DNA of 64,000 nt from Saururus chinensis (Eukaryota; Streptophyta; Magnoliopsida; Piperales; Saururaceae). The stretch spans positions 2,208,001-2,272,000 of the forward strand of contig CP141147.1 of assembly GCA_035235625.1 (NCBI GenBank), written 5' to 3'. Made by a program: the position numbers and the translations under genes. Positions 21,440 to 33,039 of this stretch are shown piece after piece; position 1 is the stretch's first letter; the number at the start of each line of letters is the position of its first letter. Under the pieces are notes generated by a model, which worked only from the letters and a program-made list of their open reading frames with translations, searched no databases and was not told the DNA's origin.

Positions 21440-21640
21440 GCTCAATTTAAGCCAAAGCATATGATTCACTTACTGCAATTCGAGCTTGAGCTCGATCCGA
21501 ACTTTGGATTTTCAATTCGAGCCGAGCTCGAATTAAAATTTTAAATTTTTTCAAGCTTCGAGCCGAGCTTGAGCAATTCGAGTTTAAGTCAAGTAAGCCC
21601 AATACTTGATTCAGCTCGACTCATTAACACCTTTAGTAAT
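21440..21640. repeat. CGAGCTCGAG-rich palindromic block
   Basis: Words such as GAGCTTGAGCTCGA and GAGCCGAGCTCGA recur in both orientations. Such blocks are common in non-autonomous DNA transposons of eudicots. Ends were not located. Confidence 0.4.
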
Positions 21641-22140
21641 AATTAGGTATAAAAATTATATTAATCATATCACCTACCAAATTAAAACATCAATCAAAAT
21701 TGGCCAGATCTATAACGTAGTTAATTAAGCATGAAAAAAATCAAAAATACATGCACTTACCAAATAGAAATGGGCTTGCAATAAATTTTACACTAAGTAT
21801 GGTCAACAAAGTATAATATAATTACCAGATACATCCTCATGAAAATACCAATTTATGATCCCATCAAACTAAAATAAAACACAAGCATGAAGGATAATTT
21901 TGACCATTCATAATAATTTACTCATTCTCATTTATTTTTGACCCAAAAGTCTTGGTATACCTATAGCGAATGGCTATATTTACAAAATAAACATAACACC
22001 TAAAAATTATAATTTCCAAACCTCTAATTTTGAAAGAGGTATTCTGGTGTTAAAAAGTTAGACCAAACCCGACTTTTTTTTATATAATATAAATATAAAT
22101 TATAAAATAATTAAAAATTAAAATTTTAAAATATTATTGC

Positions 22141-22835
22141 ATTAATTTGTACTGACCAACCACTGTCTTAAATGTCTAGTCATTATTTAGTTGTCTTGGT
22201 TTGTTAAGGACCACTGATTAAATGCGGTCAATGCCAACCAATTATATTGGTATTTTAATATTATTTATTAACCAATTTGTATTTTATAATATTTATTTTA
22301 ACTTTTTTAAACCAAACAAACGTTGATATATTCAATGACCTGACAGGATAAGTGAAGGTGGACTCAATAATTGAGGGACTGATAAATGTTGTATTTATCT
22401 ATACTAACCAAACCAAACGTCGGTGGCCGACAACTTTTATAAATATTTAGTCTTTATTTTAATTTTATTGGTGACTGCCGCCAATGCTAACCAAATATAT
22501 TGCCATTTAAATGTTTTTTTATTTTTTATTGGAAAGTGAGGATTTAATAGTATGTGTTTCCGCAGAAAACCAAATAAACACTGATATATAGAATAACAGT
22601 ATGGTCATACTTATTGTCCCTAGCATAAAAAATGCTATTTAATTTATTGACAATATGTGTGAACGATGGGCTTTTTAATACCTCAATTGAGGGACACATA
22701 AATATTGTATTAATATATATTAAAAAAATAGTCATATGACATTAAGTTTTATAGGTATATACATCTCATATTAATAGTTAAATTTTAAAAATTAATAATT
22801 TTTAATAAATAATAAAATCTACATATAAAAAAATA
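22141..22835. repeat. About 700-bp AT-rich repeat, copy 2
   Basis: This is a direct copy of 20655-21365, starting 1486 bp downstream of it, with the same landmarks in the same order. Together with the internal subunits it makes a higher-order arrangement. The two copies could be termini of one element or a tandem duplication whose second unit is truncated. Confidence 0.8.
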
Positions 22836-23550
22836 AGTTTGTGAACTATATTTTAATTATTTAAATTTGAATAAAAAATAATTAAATAGAATTAATATTT
22901 TTACCAAATATAGCTATTAATTTAAGATGGAGTGAAAATTTCATTACAACTGTGTAACTGTGTTATGGAAAATGAGCCCGAAAAATTAATAATTAACTGG
23001 ATTCATCACGTAAGAAAGTTCAACCTGTGTAACATGATAATTTGTATCATGCTACAAATTCAAACGTATGGAGCTTGGAACACTTAAATCAAGCACCCTT
23101 TAATAGATTAAACTTGGAAATCAAACTAAGTATAAATGAATAAATACCCTCCCTAACGTTATTAACTTCAGTTTTGGCATTATTGCTTTTACCTTCATTT
23201 TGGTTTTCTGGCGAGAATGTGAAACCTTTAACTGCTTCTTGCATCATGTGTTTTGCTTTTGTGCAAGATATCAAACAGGACACAAGTGAAGTGCCTCTCT
23301 TATTTGGCGAGAGTAGAAAACGCACTCCGTAAATTGTGGTTGCTGATCAATTAGAGCTGAAAATCCTAAACTTCAACTAACTGACATATTAAAGTGTGGC
23401 CAAATTTTCATATAATTTGACATCTATCATTTGTCATCTAATACTTTGGGACCCATTCTACCAATGTTAACCTAGAAATTCTAACATTCCTGGAGACTAG
23501 CCGGAATTCATGTACATGAAGGCAAACGGTGGTTTAGGAATTTCACTTTA
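22836..23550. other. AT-rich spacer, no gene seen
   Basis: Low-complexity A/T-rich sequence continues to about 22950. The open frame at 23089-23325 (minus) shows no domain. No RNA gene or terminal repeat was recognised. Confidence 0.4.
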
Positions 23551-24650
23551 GGGTCTGTTTGTTTACCTTAATCAGATCTTAACTGATTAAGTATCTTATA
23601 AGTAAGGTAAAAGCCGACTTATAAGACTTTGTTTGGAACTTATATCTGAGCTGATTAAGTTAAAAAGTAAGCTCACGTTATTTATTTTGTCCACGAAATC
23701 AGATGAGTTTTGCCGGCTGATTTGCTGAAAATCAATCGCGATTTCCGTCCCCCGCCTCCTTCCCCTCTTCCATCCTTCGCCTGCCATATTCCATGGCTGA
23801 AGCCCTCTCTCATTTCTACCTCCATAGTTGAACAGCAGGTCCTTCTCTCTCTTTCTCTCTCTCTCTCTTTCCTCCTCTGTACGAGATCTCTCGCTACGGT
23901 TTCCGTCCCTCTCTGGTGTTATTTCTGCTCCCCAGCTCACGCGTGATGTGCATTTTTCTGTTAATGGTGGAATGTGGGTTTCCGTCCCTCTCTGGTGTTG
24001 TTTCTGGTGTTATTTCGCTACGACTGTATGCTGCCGGTGGTAATTTTCGGAGCAGTTTTGATCTGAAGTGTCTTCTCTTGAGTAGTTCAGAACACCAAAT
24101 TTGGGATGCAGATGAAGAGAGTCGATTGAACTGAGTTGACTGTAATCGTTACAAAGTGTTATTCTAGCGTTCCTTGCGAAACGTTGGAAATGGGGAAAAG
24201 TGTGGAGATTTGGTGGGTTCGATTCTATGGTACCCTTTTTTTGGAGGGGCTTTTGGACTGAGTTCTTTATTTTTGGCTTTATTGGAAGCTTGTCTGTGAA
24301 GTAATCAAGCTTGGTCTGTGGGAAATGGCTGCCTTTTCATTGAGTTTTAGTGGGTCTATTGCGCTCTCTTAATGTTGTGAAATATGAATAGAGTCTTCTT
24401 TTTCCTTTTTGAGAGATTGTAGCATTTCACTGATGCGGTCTTGTCAAGGACTGCTTCTGTGATGGTTGGAAGTTGATGACTCATCTCAGCTTTTGACAGA
24501 TTCAGCAGCTCGGAGATGTTCTCAACACTACTTCGATCGTAGTAATTTGTAATGTTTGGTCTTACCATTTGAAAACATTTTGATGGCTACTTAAATTTCT
24601 GATTTCGTATACGAAATTATTTGTTTCATGGGATTTCAGTAGCTTTTGCA

Positions 24651-24971
24651 ATGGAGGATATAGGTCTGTTCCGACAAGGATGGGAATGGGTCCAATCCCA
24701 GAAGCACCTCTTCTTGGGAACACAGACGGCAATTAGATGCTTCAGAGACAAAATTGCAGGTTTTTTCCGATTGCCACTGGCCAGTGGTTTCAAATTGGTC
24801 TATGAAGTTTGGGAAATTTCTGTGGGCGTTGCTTTTACAGTGGAAAGACTCCATTGTTAAGGGATCTGGTTCTCTGTTGCGGTTGGGTCCGACGGCTTTG
24901 CTTCTTACAATGTGGAGTTGTTTTCTGAGTATGGCATCCTTGTCTTGCCTTGTATACGTGCTTCTTATCCT
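24651..24971 (+). pseudogene. Captured exon of a multi-pass membrane-protein-like gene
   Basis: An ATG at 24651 opens MEDIGLFRQGWEWVQSQKHL, followed by DKIAGFF. After a frame change near 24765 the neighbouring frame reads SMKFGKFLWALLLQWKDSIV and then a hydrophobic stretch WSCFLSMASLSCLVYVLLIL, ending at a GT donor (24971). The first 20-40 residues plus one or two membrane helices resemble a conserved plant membrane protein I remember only loosely and will not name. The frameshift shows the copy is non-functional. It lies within the Harbinger element. Confidence 0.55.
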
Positions 24972-25612
24972 GGTATGTTCTTGCAATTTGATTGTTGATT
25001 CAATTTTTCTTTGCTTCATGTTTTTCATTATTGTCTGAAGACTAAAAAAACCATAGATGTATTCTGAGGCCAATTGTGCTCCTACATATCATGATTTACA
25101 GAGCGATGAATGCAGTTTGAGGCAATTGACTTTGTTATCACACTCGTCCTCCAAAATCCTTCCTATGAGAGCTGCACAAATAAGATATTATTGACCAATC
25201 TTCCCCCCCATAAGTGTTTTCCTTTGTTTGACCTCTAATTTAGACAAAATGGCAAGCATTTTGGAGGGGGATGTAGCTTTGATTCTTTGACAAATTGCAT
25301 CCTCAAACCCTTTTGTTTATTCTGTAAAGTTGGCTGTTTAGTTGGAGGGAATTTCGAAATATTTTTAGTTATTGGCCATTGAATTTAAAAGCATGGTGTT
25401 TTTTCTGCGTACAAAGCAAAAACAGTGTATCCCGTGACATTCAGCATTGCAGCATGGCCAGATGGAGTCTGAGAAATAGACCATTCTTGTCGACGGGCCT
25501 CCATGATCAGCCACACTAAGTATTTCTTGTGCATATCTCCTTGGTGATTGAGTTTTTCACAGTTGAACATGCAAGGTTTATGGTTATGCTAATTATGTAG
25601 AAAAACTGTTGC

Positions 25613-25718
25613 AGATCATTAAGTTATATGAGAGATGCCTCATTGTGCATGGAGGCTTGTGGAAGTATGGAGCTTGCAGAAAATGCAGTAGCCCGTTCTA
25701 CTCAAGTCTTTGTTAAGG
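25613..25718 (+). pseudogene. Possible second captured exon
   Basis: The segment is bounded by a TTGCAG acceptor and a GTATGA donor and stays open in one frame (SLSYMRDASLCMEACGSMEL and on). No protein family was recognised. It may belong to the same captured gene as 24651-24971. Confidence 0.3.
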
Positions 25719-26270
25719 TATGATATCCAAACATTTCTTTCATGGTAAAGTGTAGGATAATTCTTACCTGTATTCCATTGCCAGAGGTTTGTCCTCTCTG
25801 GCCTTTAGTGGACAATTTCATGTCCTTGTATGAGATGATAGACTAATTTTGTATTGCTAATGGTCAGTTTATATTATAGTAGAAATGCAACATTAATGTT
25901 CAAATGACTAACAGTGTAACATAATTTTATACATACAGAGGATCCTAATATGTCTTTGTTCAAGCGGATTGACTATCTAGATTCACTTGTGGAGAAATTT
26001 ATAACTTTGCAGCGGAGAAATTTATAACTTTGCAGCCAGATAATTTATTTCTTGTTGGGCAAAAAGAAAATCTCATATACACAAGATGAGTGTTGTATAG
26101 ATGTGAATATTACCGAGAATCATAATAGAAGGACCACACAAGAACCCAGGAAAATTGCCAGCCTGTCATGATTGTAAAATATATGAAATGAGCAGTTTCT
26201 AAAGATGTTCCTGCTTAGAGATATTTACCAGTTATGTCTGAGATTAATATTATAAATGTAGAGGATGATA

Positions 26271-27440
26271 TGATCGTTTATAATTAAACCCTTTGCAAGT
26301 ATACAAGGTAATTGTACTAGGATAAGTATCTAAGGGTTGTCGAACCTCAGGGACGGATGAATTATTACTAAATCTAAATAGGAATTTGCTGATTAAAAAC
26401 TAAAACAACTTAAACTTAAATTAAATAAAAGAAAGAATCAATTATATCAAAAGCAAAAGATTAATATGATGGAATTTACTTAGAAAATCGAATCCACTAT
26501 AGAACCATAACAATTTCTTAACTTTTAATCTAAATCTAGTGTGAATATGAATAAGTATTCTCAGCTACAAGCTAGAATTACTTCAGAAAGAATCATTAAT
26601 TAACTTCTATGGCATGAACTATCTTCGACAAAAGCACGAATCATCTACACTAAATAGCTATAGGCATGACCCGTCTAATCTTAGTATATCTCATCCAAGT
26701 CATTAATTATCTTAACATTAAAACTATTGCATAACCATCTCATTTAAATCACAGAAATTAGAATTGATGCAAATATCAAAACTACATTAATCTATCATCT
26801 ACAAGACAATAAATCAACATAGAATTGAATAAACATTAAAAGCTCTTCCATTAAAAAGGAAATCCTTATCATACAATTGTCATAATTCACAACTGAGATC
26901 TAAATTAAAAAGAAAAGAAACTGAAACTTATCTATAGCTTCATCAATTTCTAAGTAAAAGAATAGTCTAACCTTCCATTGTAGAAGAAAGCACTTAAATC
27001 TCCATTGAAAGCTTTAAGTTCTCTTCCATCTTCTTCTTCCTTCTTCTCTTCAGCAAATTTACTTATTAACTATTAATTTCGTGTCAAATAAGTCTTTATA
27101 TAGGCATAAGATCCGTAGGAAAGAGTCCAATATGAAAAAGACTCAAAATTGACTAAAATAAGGAAACTGCGCATTATGCCGATCGATCGCCCTACATGCC
27201 CGTTCGAACGCTTGAACTGAATTTTCTTCAAATTTGCGTGTAACCGATCAATCGGTAAGTGAGGCCGTTTGAACGCCAATGAAGAATCTGCAAAATAAGC
27301 CAATTTAATTCAAAACACCATGGAAGCTTTTTCTAACCTAATTAAATTTAATTTATAATTATTTAACTTATATTAACTCTTAAATGAGACTAAACAGTAG
27401 AATAATTAAGGGTAAAATAACGTATAAATTATACTTATCA
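26271..27440 (-). repeat. Full-length LTR of the nested TR-GAG-like element
   Basis: TGATCGTTTATAATT to ATACTTATCA. A TATATAAAGAC box lies near 27095-27105 on the minus strand. It is next to a polypurine-like GGTTTGGGGGTATT (reverse strand, 27441-27454), so it is the 3' LTR. Confidence 0.8.
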
Positions 27441-29225
27441 AATACCCCCAAACCTATATTTTGCTAGTCCTTGAGCAAAACAAAACAAAACAACTAATCT
27501 AGAAAAATAAATAAATGTCACTTTTGTAGGGAATCACGATTGCATTTAGCGTATACAACAAGCCTTTAAACCCCTAAGTGTCCCTAGTTAGACGAGTTGT
27601 GTCTCGTGAGGGTTTGCAGCAATGATACCCACAAACATCTAAACATAATAAAAGAAATAAAACAAAACAAGAAAACAAAAATTCTAAAAAATAATCTTCT
27701 CTTAAAAACACACAACTATTTTTAAAAAGAACCAACCACAAATACTTGAAACAAGTAAATAATTCCGATCTGATCACTTTCAAGTAAGGAATCATCCACT
27801 CTATAAGCTCATCTTAGAACTAATTGTGCAACTACATATATACATTTCAAAAACATAAAGTGTAGAAACTTTATAGTCATACAATTTCACTATCTATTGA
27901 TAAACATATCTTATGTAACTCATTAACCAAGCTTATTAAAGTTCACTAACTCAAAAATATAACAATGACAATCTTCTTTAATATCTCATAATACACCTCA
28001 TGTATTAGCCATCAAATTTAAATTAAATTTAGGGAATAAAATTATAATATACCTTAAAATATGACTTATTCAATACTTAGTTCTATTAAGCTTTCTAAAT
28101 AATCCATGTAACAAGCGTTAGGCCAGTGTCCCTAATCCAGTTGGCTCAAGGCACTAGGTGTTGAAACACCCCTCAGGATTAATAACTCGAACTATAAAGG
28201 CTACAGAACCAAGTAAGTCATAAAAGAATTTATCTCAACTTTTCACCTTTTGACGCGATCCCTTATACTTGCCTAGGCACAAGGTCCGGTTACTCAGTGG
28301 AAAGAGAAATAAACATTTACTCTCTTTTTTTATCATCATTTTTTTTTCAATCAATCTATTTTTTTTTTCAACTTTTTTTTTTCATTATCTTTTTTTTCAT
28401 CTCACACTTATCCCATTTTTTTTCAAATAATAGCCAAGTATAAAGATCTATCATAAAATATTAAAAATTACTCAATTGCCAAATTTTTAAAAATATGCCC
28501 AGTTAAAGATATCCCACTAAGATTACAAGTAATAAATCATAAAATTATATTCCTACAAGTTTCAAGTGTGTGAAATGTGATTTAAAAATATAAGCACAAT
28601 TATCCAAGATAAAGAAAATAAAACAGAAATTACTCACTTAATCGTTTTCATCACTTAATTAATTACTTAAACTTTCTTCATGAAATTGATCTCTTTAAAA
28701 ACAGACATATGCTTTTAAAAGAAAATAAACAATAAAAACCACATAAAACAAAACTAAAGAAATAACAAAAAAAAAAAAAATTCTAAAACATCCTAAAAGA
28801 AAAATAAGAAAGAAAAATATATTTCTATACCCCCAAACCTAAACTGAACATTGTCCTCAATGTAAAAGAATGTATACTACAATGACAAGAATAAGTAAGA
28901 GAGGGAAATAAAGATATCACCTGACCGCAGAACTAATCCACTAATCTGAAAATGAAGTACAAAGGATTGGAGAAAACATGACAAACATACATATAAAGAA
29001 CAATTTCCCAAACCTAAAATACCAAGCTCCCAGAAAAGAGATAACAATAAAAACTATAATGAGAAAAGAAAATAACAGCTGAGAAAAATAAGTAAATAAA
29101 ACCTAAATAAACTAAAGAAGATAAACAAAAGGTAGAAAAATAAATATATTAAAAACATGGGTTGCCTCCCAAGAAGCGCTAAGTTTATTGTCTTCAGCCA
29201 GACAATGCCAACATTCTCAAATATA

Positions 29226-29860
29226 TCAAGGTGGTTGGTAGATATTGACATTGGCTCTTCTCTTAAGCCTCCAAAATGATGGTTCAAAAATATTAGAAGG
29301 CACAACTTGATTATGGGCTGATGCTACAAAAGATGGACCTCTATCATAAGCATCAAAACTAAAATTGTCTACTATAAAACATTCAGCATTAGAGATTGTA
29401 GGTAAATTGTTAGACACATCAAAAATATTTAGGTCTACTTTCATGTTCCCAAAGGTCATCTTCATTACTCTCGTCCTACAATTTATGCATGCATTAGCTG
29501 TGGCAAGGAAAAGGCGACCTATAATGATAAGAATCTGATGTGTGGAGTTGGCACCGGTTTCCATATCTAAAACAATAAAATCAACGGGAAAAAAGAACCG
29601 GTCAACTTTTACTAAGACATCCTAAATTACTCCCCGAGGTTTACGTACAGAACGATTGGCTAGCTGCAAGATAACTGATGTAGGCTGCAATTCACCTAAC
29701 CCTAATTGTTCATACACCGAGTAAGAGAGTAGATTAACACTTCCACTAAGGTGAAGGAGGGCTCTATAAATGGAGTGATCGCCTATGACACAAGAAATAG
29801 TGGGCACTCTAGGGTCCTTATACTTAGGTGGGGTGTCAAATTTCAAAAGAGAGCTAACTT
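29226..29860 (-). pseudogene. Degenerate aspartic protease of the Athila/Tat-like element
   Basis: The reading follows the order of Athila-type proteases: VPTISCVIGDHSIYRALLHL, then NLLSYSVYEQLGLGELQPT, LQLANRSVRKPRGVI, a stop, then DVLVKVDRFFFPVDFIVLD and FLATANACINCR. At the catalytic site the usual ALCDLGAS-type residues read ALLHLSGS, so the aspartate is replaced by histidine. A stop after RGVI also breaks the frame. Nothing resembling reverse transcriptase follows. Confidence 0.75.
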
Positions 29861-29861
29861 G

Positions 29862-31632
29862 CTAGGTGAGGAAGACCTTCTTAGACACATTAGTCTTGGA
29901 TTTACGCTTTTGAGTGCATAGGTCTTTCAGAAACTTAGCATAAGCAGGGACTTGCTTAATGGCTTCTAAGAGGGGGAGATTAATTTTGACTTGTTTGAAA
30001 GTCTTAAGAATCTCATCAGTCGTAGCTGTGCTCTTTCTAAATGGTGGGGCCATGTTAACACACTGAGGAAAAGGTGCCCTATGGATATAAGATCCCTCTG
30101 AAGTGGTCTTAGGCTGTGGCTCTGAGGAAGGGGAAGGGGATACAAACTCCTTCTCATGTGGTGCACTAACTTCTACTTGAGGCTAATTAGGGGCTGCCCT
30201 CTCTAACTCCTCACTTCTATCATCTGTCACTGGTGTCCCCCCAACACTCTTATCAACAATCTTCTCACTCCTAAGGGTCATTATAGAATTAACTTGTTCA
30301 TTAGAGGAAAGAACTCCCTCTACCTAAAATTGACCTTTAGGGTTTTGTATAAGTTGACTTGGCAAACTCCTCATCTCTCTCTTATTAATAGCATTGGCTA
30401 GTTGTCCAATTTGGGTTTCTAACTTTGCTATAGATTGTGTGTGAGAGTGAAGGACTTATGATTGAGATTGAATGCCTTGTAGGGCACTTAAGACCTTTTC
30501 TTCAAAGGTTAGACTCCTATTGGGTTGGACATATAGATGTTGGACTTGAGGTTGGTGGATATGGGCTGGTGGGACTTAGAATGGTTGCATAGGAACTTAG
30601 TTACCCATAACACCTTAGTTTTGTGCCCGCTAGGAAAAGTTAGGATAATTCCTCCACCCAGGGTTATATGTGTTTGAAAATGGATTATTCTCAGCCTTAG
30701 GGAAGGATTTGGTAGCATTCACATTGTCTTAGACAAACTCAAGAAATTGAGAGGCAGAGGGGCACTCCATGATAGAATGGGCTGGGTTGGGCTAAGGTAT
30801 ATTGTACATGCATCTTGAGTAAAGGGAGTGGGCTGATGTGTTGAAGTTATAAGGATGTCTAGCTTCCTACTTAAAGTATCAACTTTAGAGGAGATGTCTA
30901 ATGGGTTTTTGACTTCATACAAGCCACCCCTAGAGGGGGCATTGTTTAAGGTAGATGGTCCACTCTCATTTTTATTCAACGTAGCATGTTGAAGAGAATT
31001 TTCACTCAAGTCCTTAAAAAGTTTCCATGCCTCATTTTTATTTTTTAGCAAAAAGGTACCCCCACAACTTGCATCAACAAGATGACAGTTTTGCTCAGTA
31101 AGACCCTCATAAAAACGTTGCACTAATTGTAACTTAGGGACAGCATAATGAGGACACTTCCTAAGAAGGTCCTTAAGTCTATCCCAACTCTCATGAAACT
31201 ATTCAGTGGGAAGTTGGGCAAAAGTGGTATGACCTTTCTCATTTGGTTGGTCTTACTTATGGGGAAGTACTTTTTAAGGAATTCTTGTTGCATTGGGGCC
31301 CAAGTTATGATGGTGTCTGGCTCTAAAGAGTGAAGTCATTCCTTAGCCTTATCTTTAAATGTGAAAGGGAAAAGGCGAAGTTTAACAGCTTCATCGGTTA
31401 AATTTGAGAGCTTAAAAGTTGTGCATATTTCTAAGAAGTCATCTAGGTGCCTATACGGGTTTTCATTATTAAGTCCATAAAAAGATAGAAACATTTGAAT
31501 AACATTGGGCTTAATTTCATAATTTTGAGCAGCAACCGCTGACAACTTAATGTATGAAGGGGAAGTGTACTCATTAGGAGTGTAATACTCCCTTAGAGTT
31601 TTGAGTGGTGTATCTAACTGATGTTCAGCCAT
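29862..31632 (-). pseudogene. gag of the Athila/Tat-like element, broken by stops
   Basis: The likely ATG is at 31630-31632 (MAEHQLDTPLKTLREYYTP). The capsid-like region contains NYEIKPNVIQMF, ENPYRHLDDFLEICTTF and LRLFPFTFKDKAKE, characteristic of Athila/Tat gag. A stop then replaces the usual tryptophan. Later pieces at 31123-30719, 30718-30509 and 30053-29862 carry the downstream gag features (NETHKT-free linker, basic regions, LLEAIKQVPAYAKFLKDLCT). Several in-frame stops make it non-coding as it stands. Confidence 0.75.
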
Positions 31633-32060
31633 GATGAGGGTAGAGGTAGTGTGGGTGGAAGAATTGGTGGGAGAGTTTGGGGGTGTAGGGATGTAGGTCG
31701 AGGGCAACTTAGATCTCCTAGATGTCCGCTCAGGATCAGAGTCAAACGGTACTAATCGGGGGAGTAAGGAGCGACGACCACACATACACCACAAACACAC
31801 CACAAAATTTTAAGTATAAAAATGGAAAGAGGAAGTGAAAATAACTAAGGAAAAAGAATAACAAGGGAAAATGATCTTGCAAACCGAAGAGAAGCTTGTC
31901 AATGTCCACTTATGGCCACAAGTGTAGAGAGCACCTTCAACTTAACCTACAAGATCAAATTAGAAAAAAGTAAGAAACTAAGAATTAACCTAAAAATATG
32001 TAAACTGAAACTAAAATATCTAGAATTATCCTAAAGCTAATTTAGTAACAAATCAACACC

Positions 32061-32083
32061 GTCCCCGGCAACGGCGCCAAAAA
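32061..32083 (-). other. Primer binding site complementary to tRNA-Asp type
   Basis: On the minus strand, TTTTTGGCGCCGTTGCCGGGGAC follows the LTR end by two or three bases. TGGCGCCGTTGCCGGGGA is the usual primer site of Athila/Tat elements, supporting lineage and direction. Confidence 0.8.
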
Positions 32084-32085
32084 CT

Positions 32086-32303
32086 TGATCGTTTATAATT
32101 AAACCCTTTGCAAGTGTATAAGGTAATTGTACTAGGATAAGTATCTAAGGGTTGTCGAATCTCAGGGACGGATGAATTATTACTAAATCTAAATAGGAAT
32201 TTGCTGATTGAAAACTAAAACAACTTAAACTTATATTAACTCTTAAATAAGACTAGACAGTAGAATAATTAAGGGTAAAATAACGTATAAATTATACTTA
32301 TCA
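32086..32303 (-). repeat. Internally deleted LTR of the nested TR-GAG-like element
   Basis: Only 218 bp remain. The first about 150 bp and last about 70 bp match the 1170-bp LTR, and the join lies at a shared AACTTA, suggesting deletion by microhomology. As it follows the primer site it is the 5' LTR, so the promoter region is missing. Confidence 0.8.
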
Positions 32304-33039
32304 TGGTAGCATAAAGAATAATTTGTCCTAAATGCATAAAGGATTGTGCTTTGTGCTGCATTGTTGCTGAAGTTGATAGCTATGACCAGTAAGACCCTTG
32401 CCAATTTTATTTGTGCTTTTATACGCTGCTAACTTGCTTTTTGTTCTACATGCAAGGTAGTGTTGTACAAGGGATGTATATTCTTCAATTTGGTTCCAAA
32501 TATAAGTACTCATAAATTTGGTCCTATGGCATATCTTATGGTATCAAAGGGGTGGAGGGGGTCGGGCTTGATCGGGCTTCTTTATTTTATGTGTAATTAG
32601 TGTATCAAATATTTTGGCAACAACAATGTGTAATGACTAATGAGTGATATCAATTGAACACAAGAGATAATGAAATTTTTTTCCTTTTTTTTATTTTTGA
32701 AAAGGAATAGATCCTAGAATTAACTGAGGTCGACTTTATCACGTTGAAGCTTAAATTGAAGATGCAAGTTGCAGTTTTTGATTATTTATGAACGTCCTAA
32801 CCAGTTTATAAACGTTTCTCGATTCTGATTTAAATTCAGCTAATTCAGCTCCAGATTCAGTTTCAGATTAGCTAATTCAGTTTCAGATTCAGCTAAATCA
32901 GATAATTAACTTTTCAGCTAATTAAGATAACTTTTCAAATTTAGATTCAGCCGAAACAAACGGACCCTCAGTCTCCAAGGACTACCCAATCATTGCATGC
33001 CAAGTTAGACACAATCGGTGAGAGTGGACCCCACTGACG

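Larger units (their letters stand above)
26271..32303 (-). mobile_element. TR-GAG-like non-autonomous Athila/Tat LTR retrotransposon
   Basis: LTRs begin TGATCG and end TTATCA on the plus strand: 26271-27440 (1170 bp) and 32086-32303 (218 bp). TGATA and TGGTA flank them. The primer site and coding direction show the element reads on the minus strand. It has gag and a damaged protease but no reverse transcriptase, RNase H or integrase; the rest (27441-29200) is AT-rich non-coding DNA. This matches the described class of terminal-repeat retrotransposons with only GAG (TR-GAG), or an internally deleted Athila/Tat element. It would depend on proteins from another element. It is nested inside the Harbinger element. 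Confidence 0.8.
23551..32967. mobile_element. PIF/Harbinger-type element split by a nested retrotransposon
   Basis: The left end GGGTCTGTTTGTTTACC and the reverse complement of the right end GGGTCCGTTTGTTTCGG form inverted repeats of the Harbinger/Tourist kind. TTA (23548-23550) and TCA (32968-32970) flank them, an imperfect 3-bp duplication. Subterminal TCAGATC/CTGATTAAG and CAGATTCAGCTAATTCAG words also match in inverted orientation. No transposase is seen. The interior holds a CT-rich leader (23830-23880) and a captured gene fragment (24651-25720), and is interrupted by an LTR element at 26271-32303. Without the insert it would be about 3.4 kb, like the Harbinger element at 2877-6215. Confidence 0.65.
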
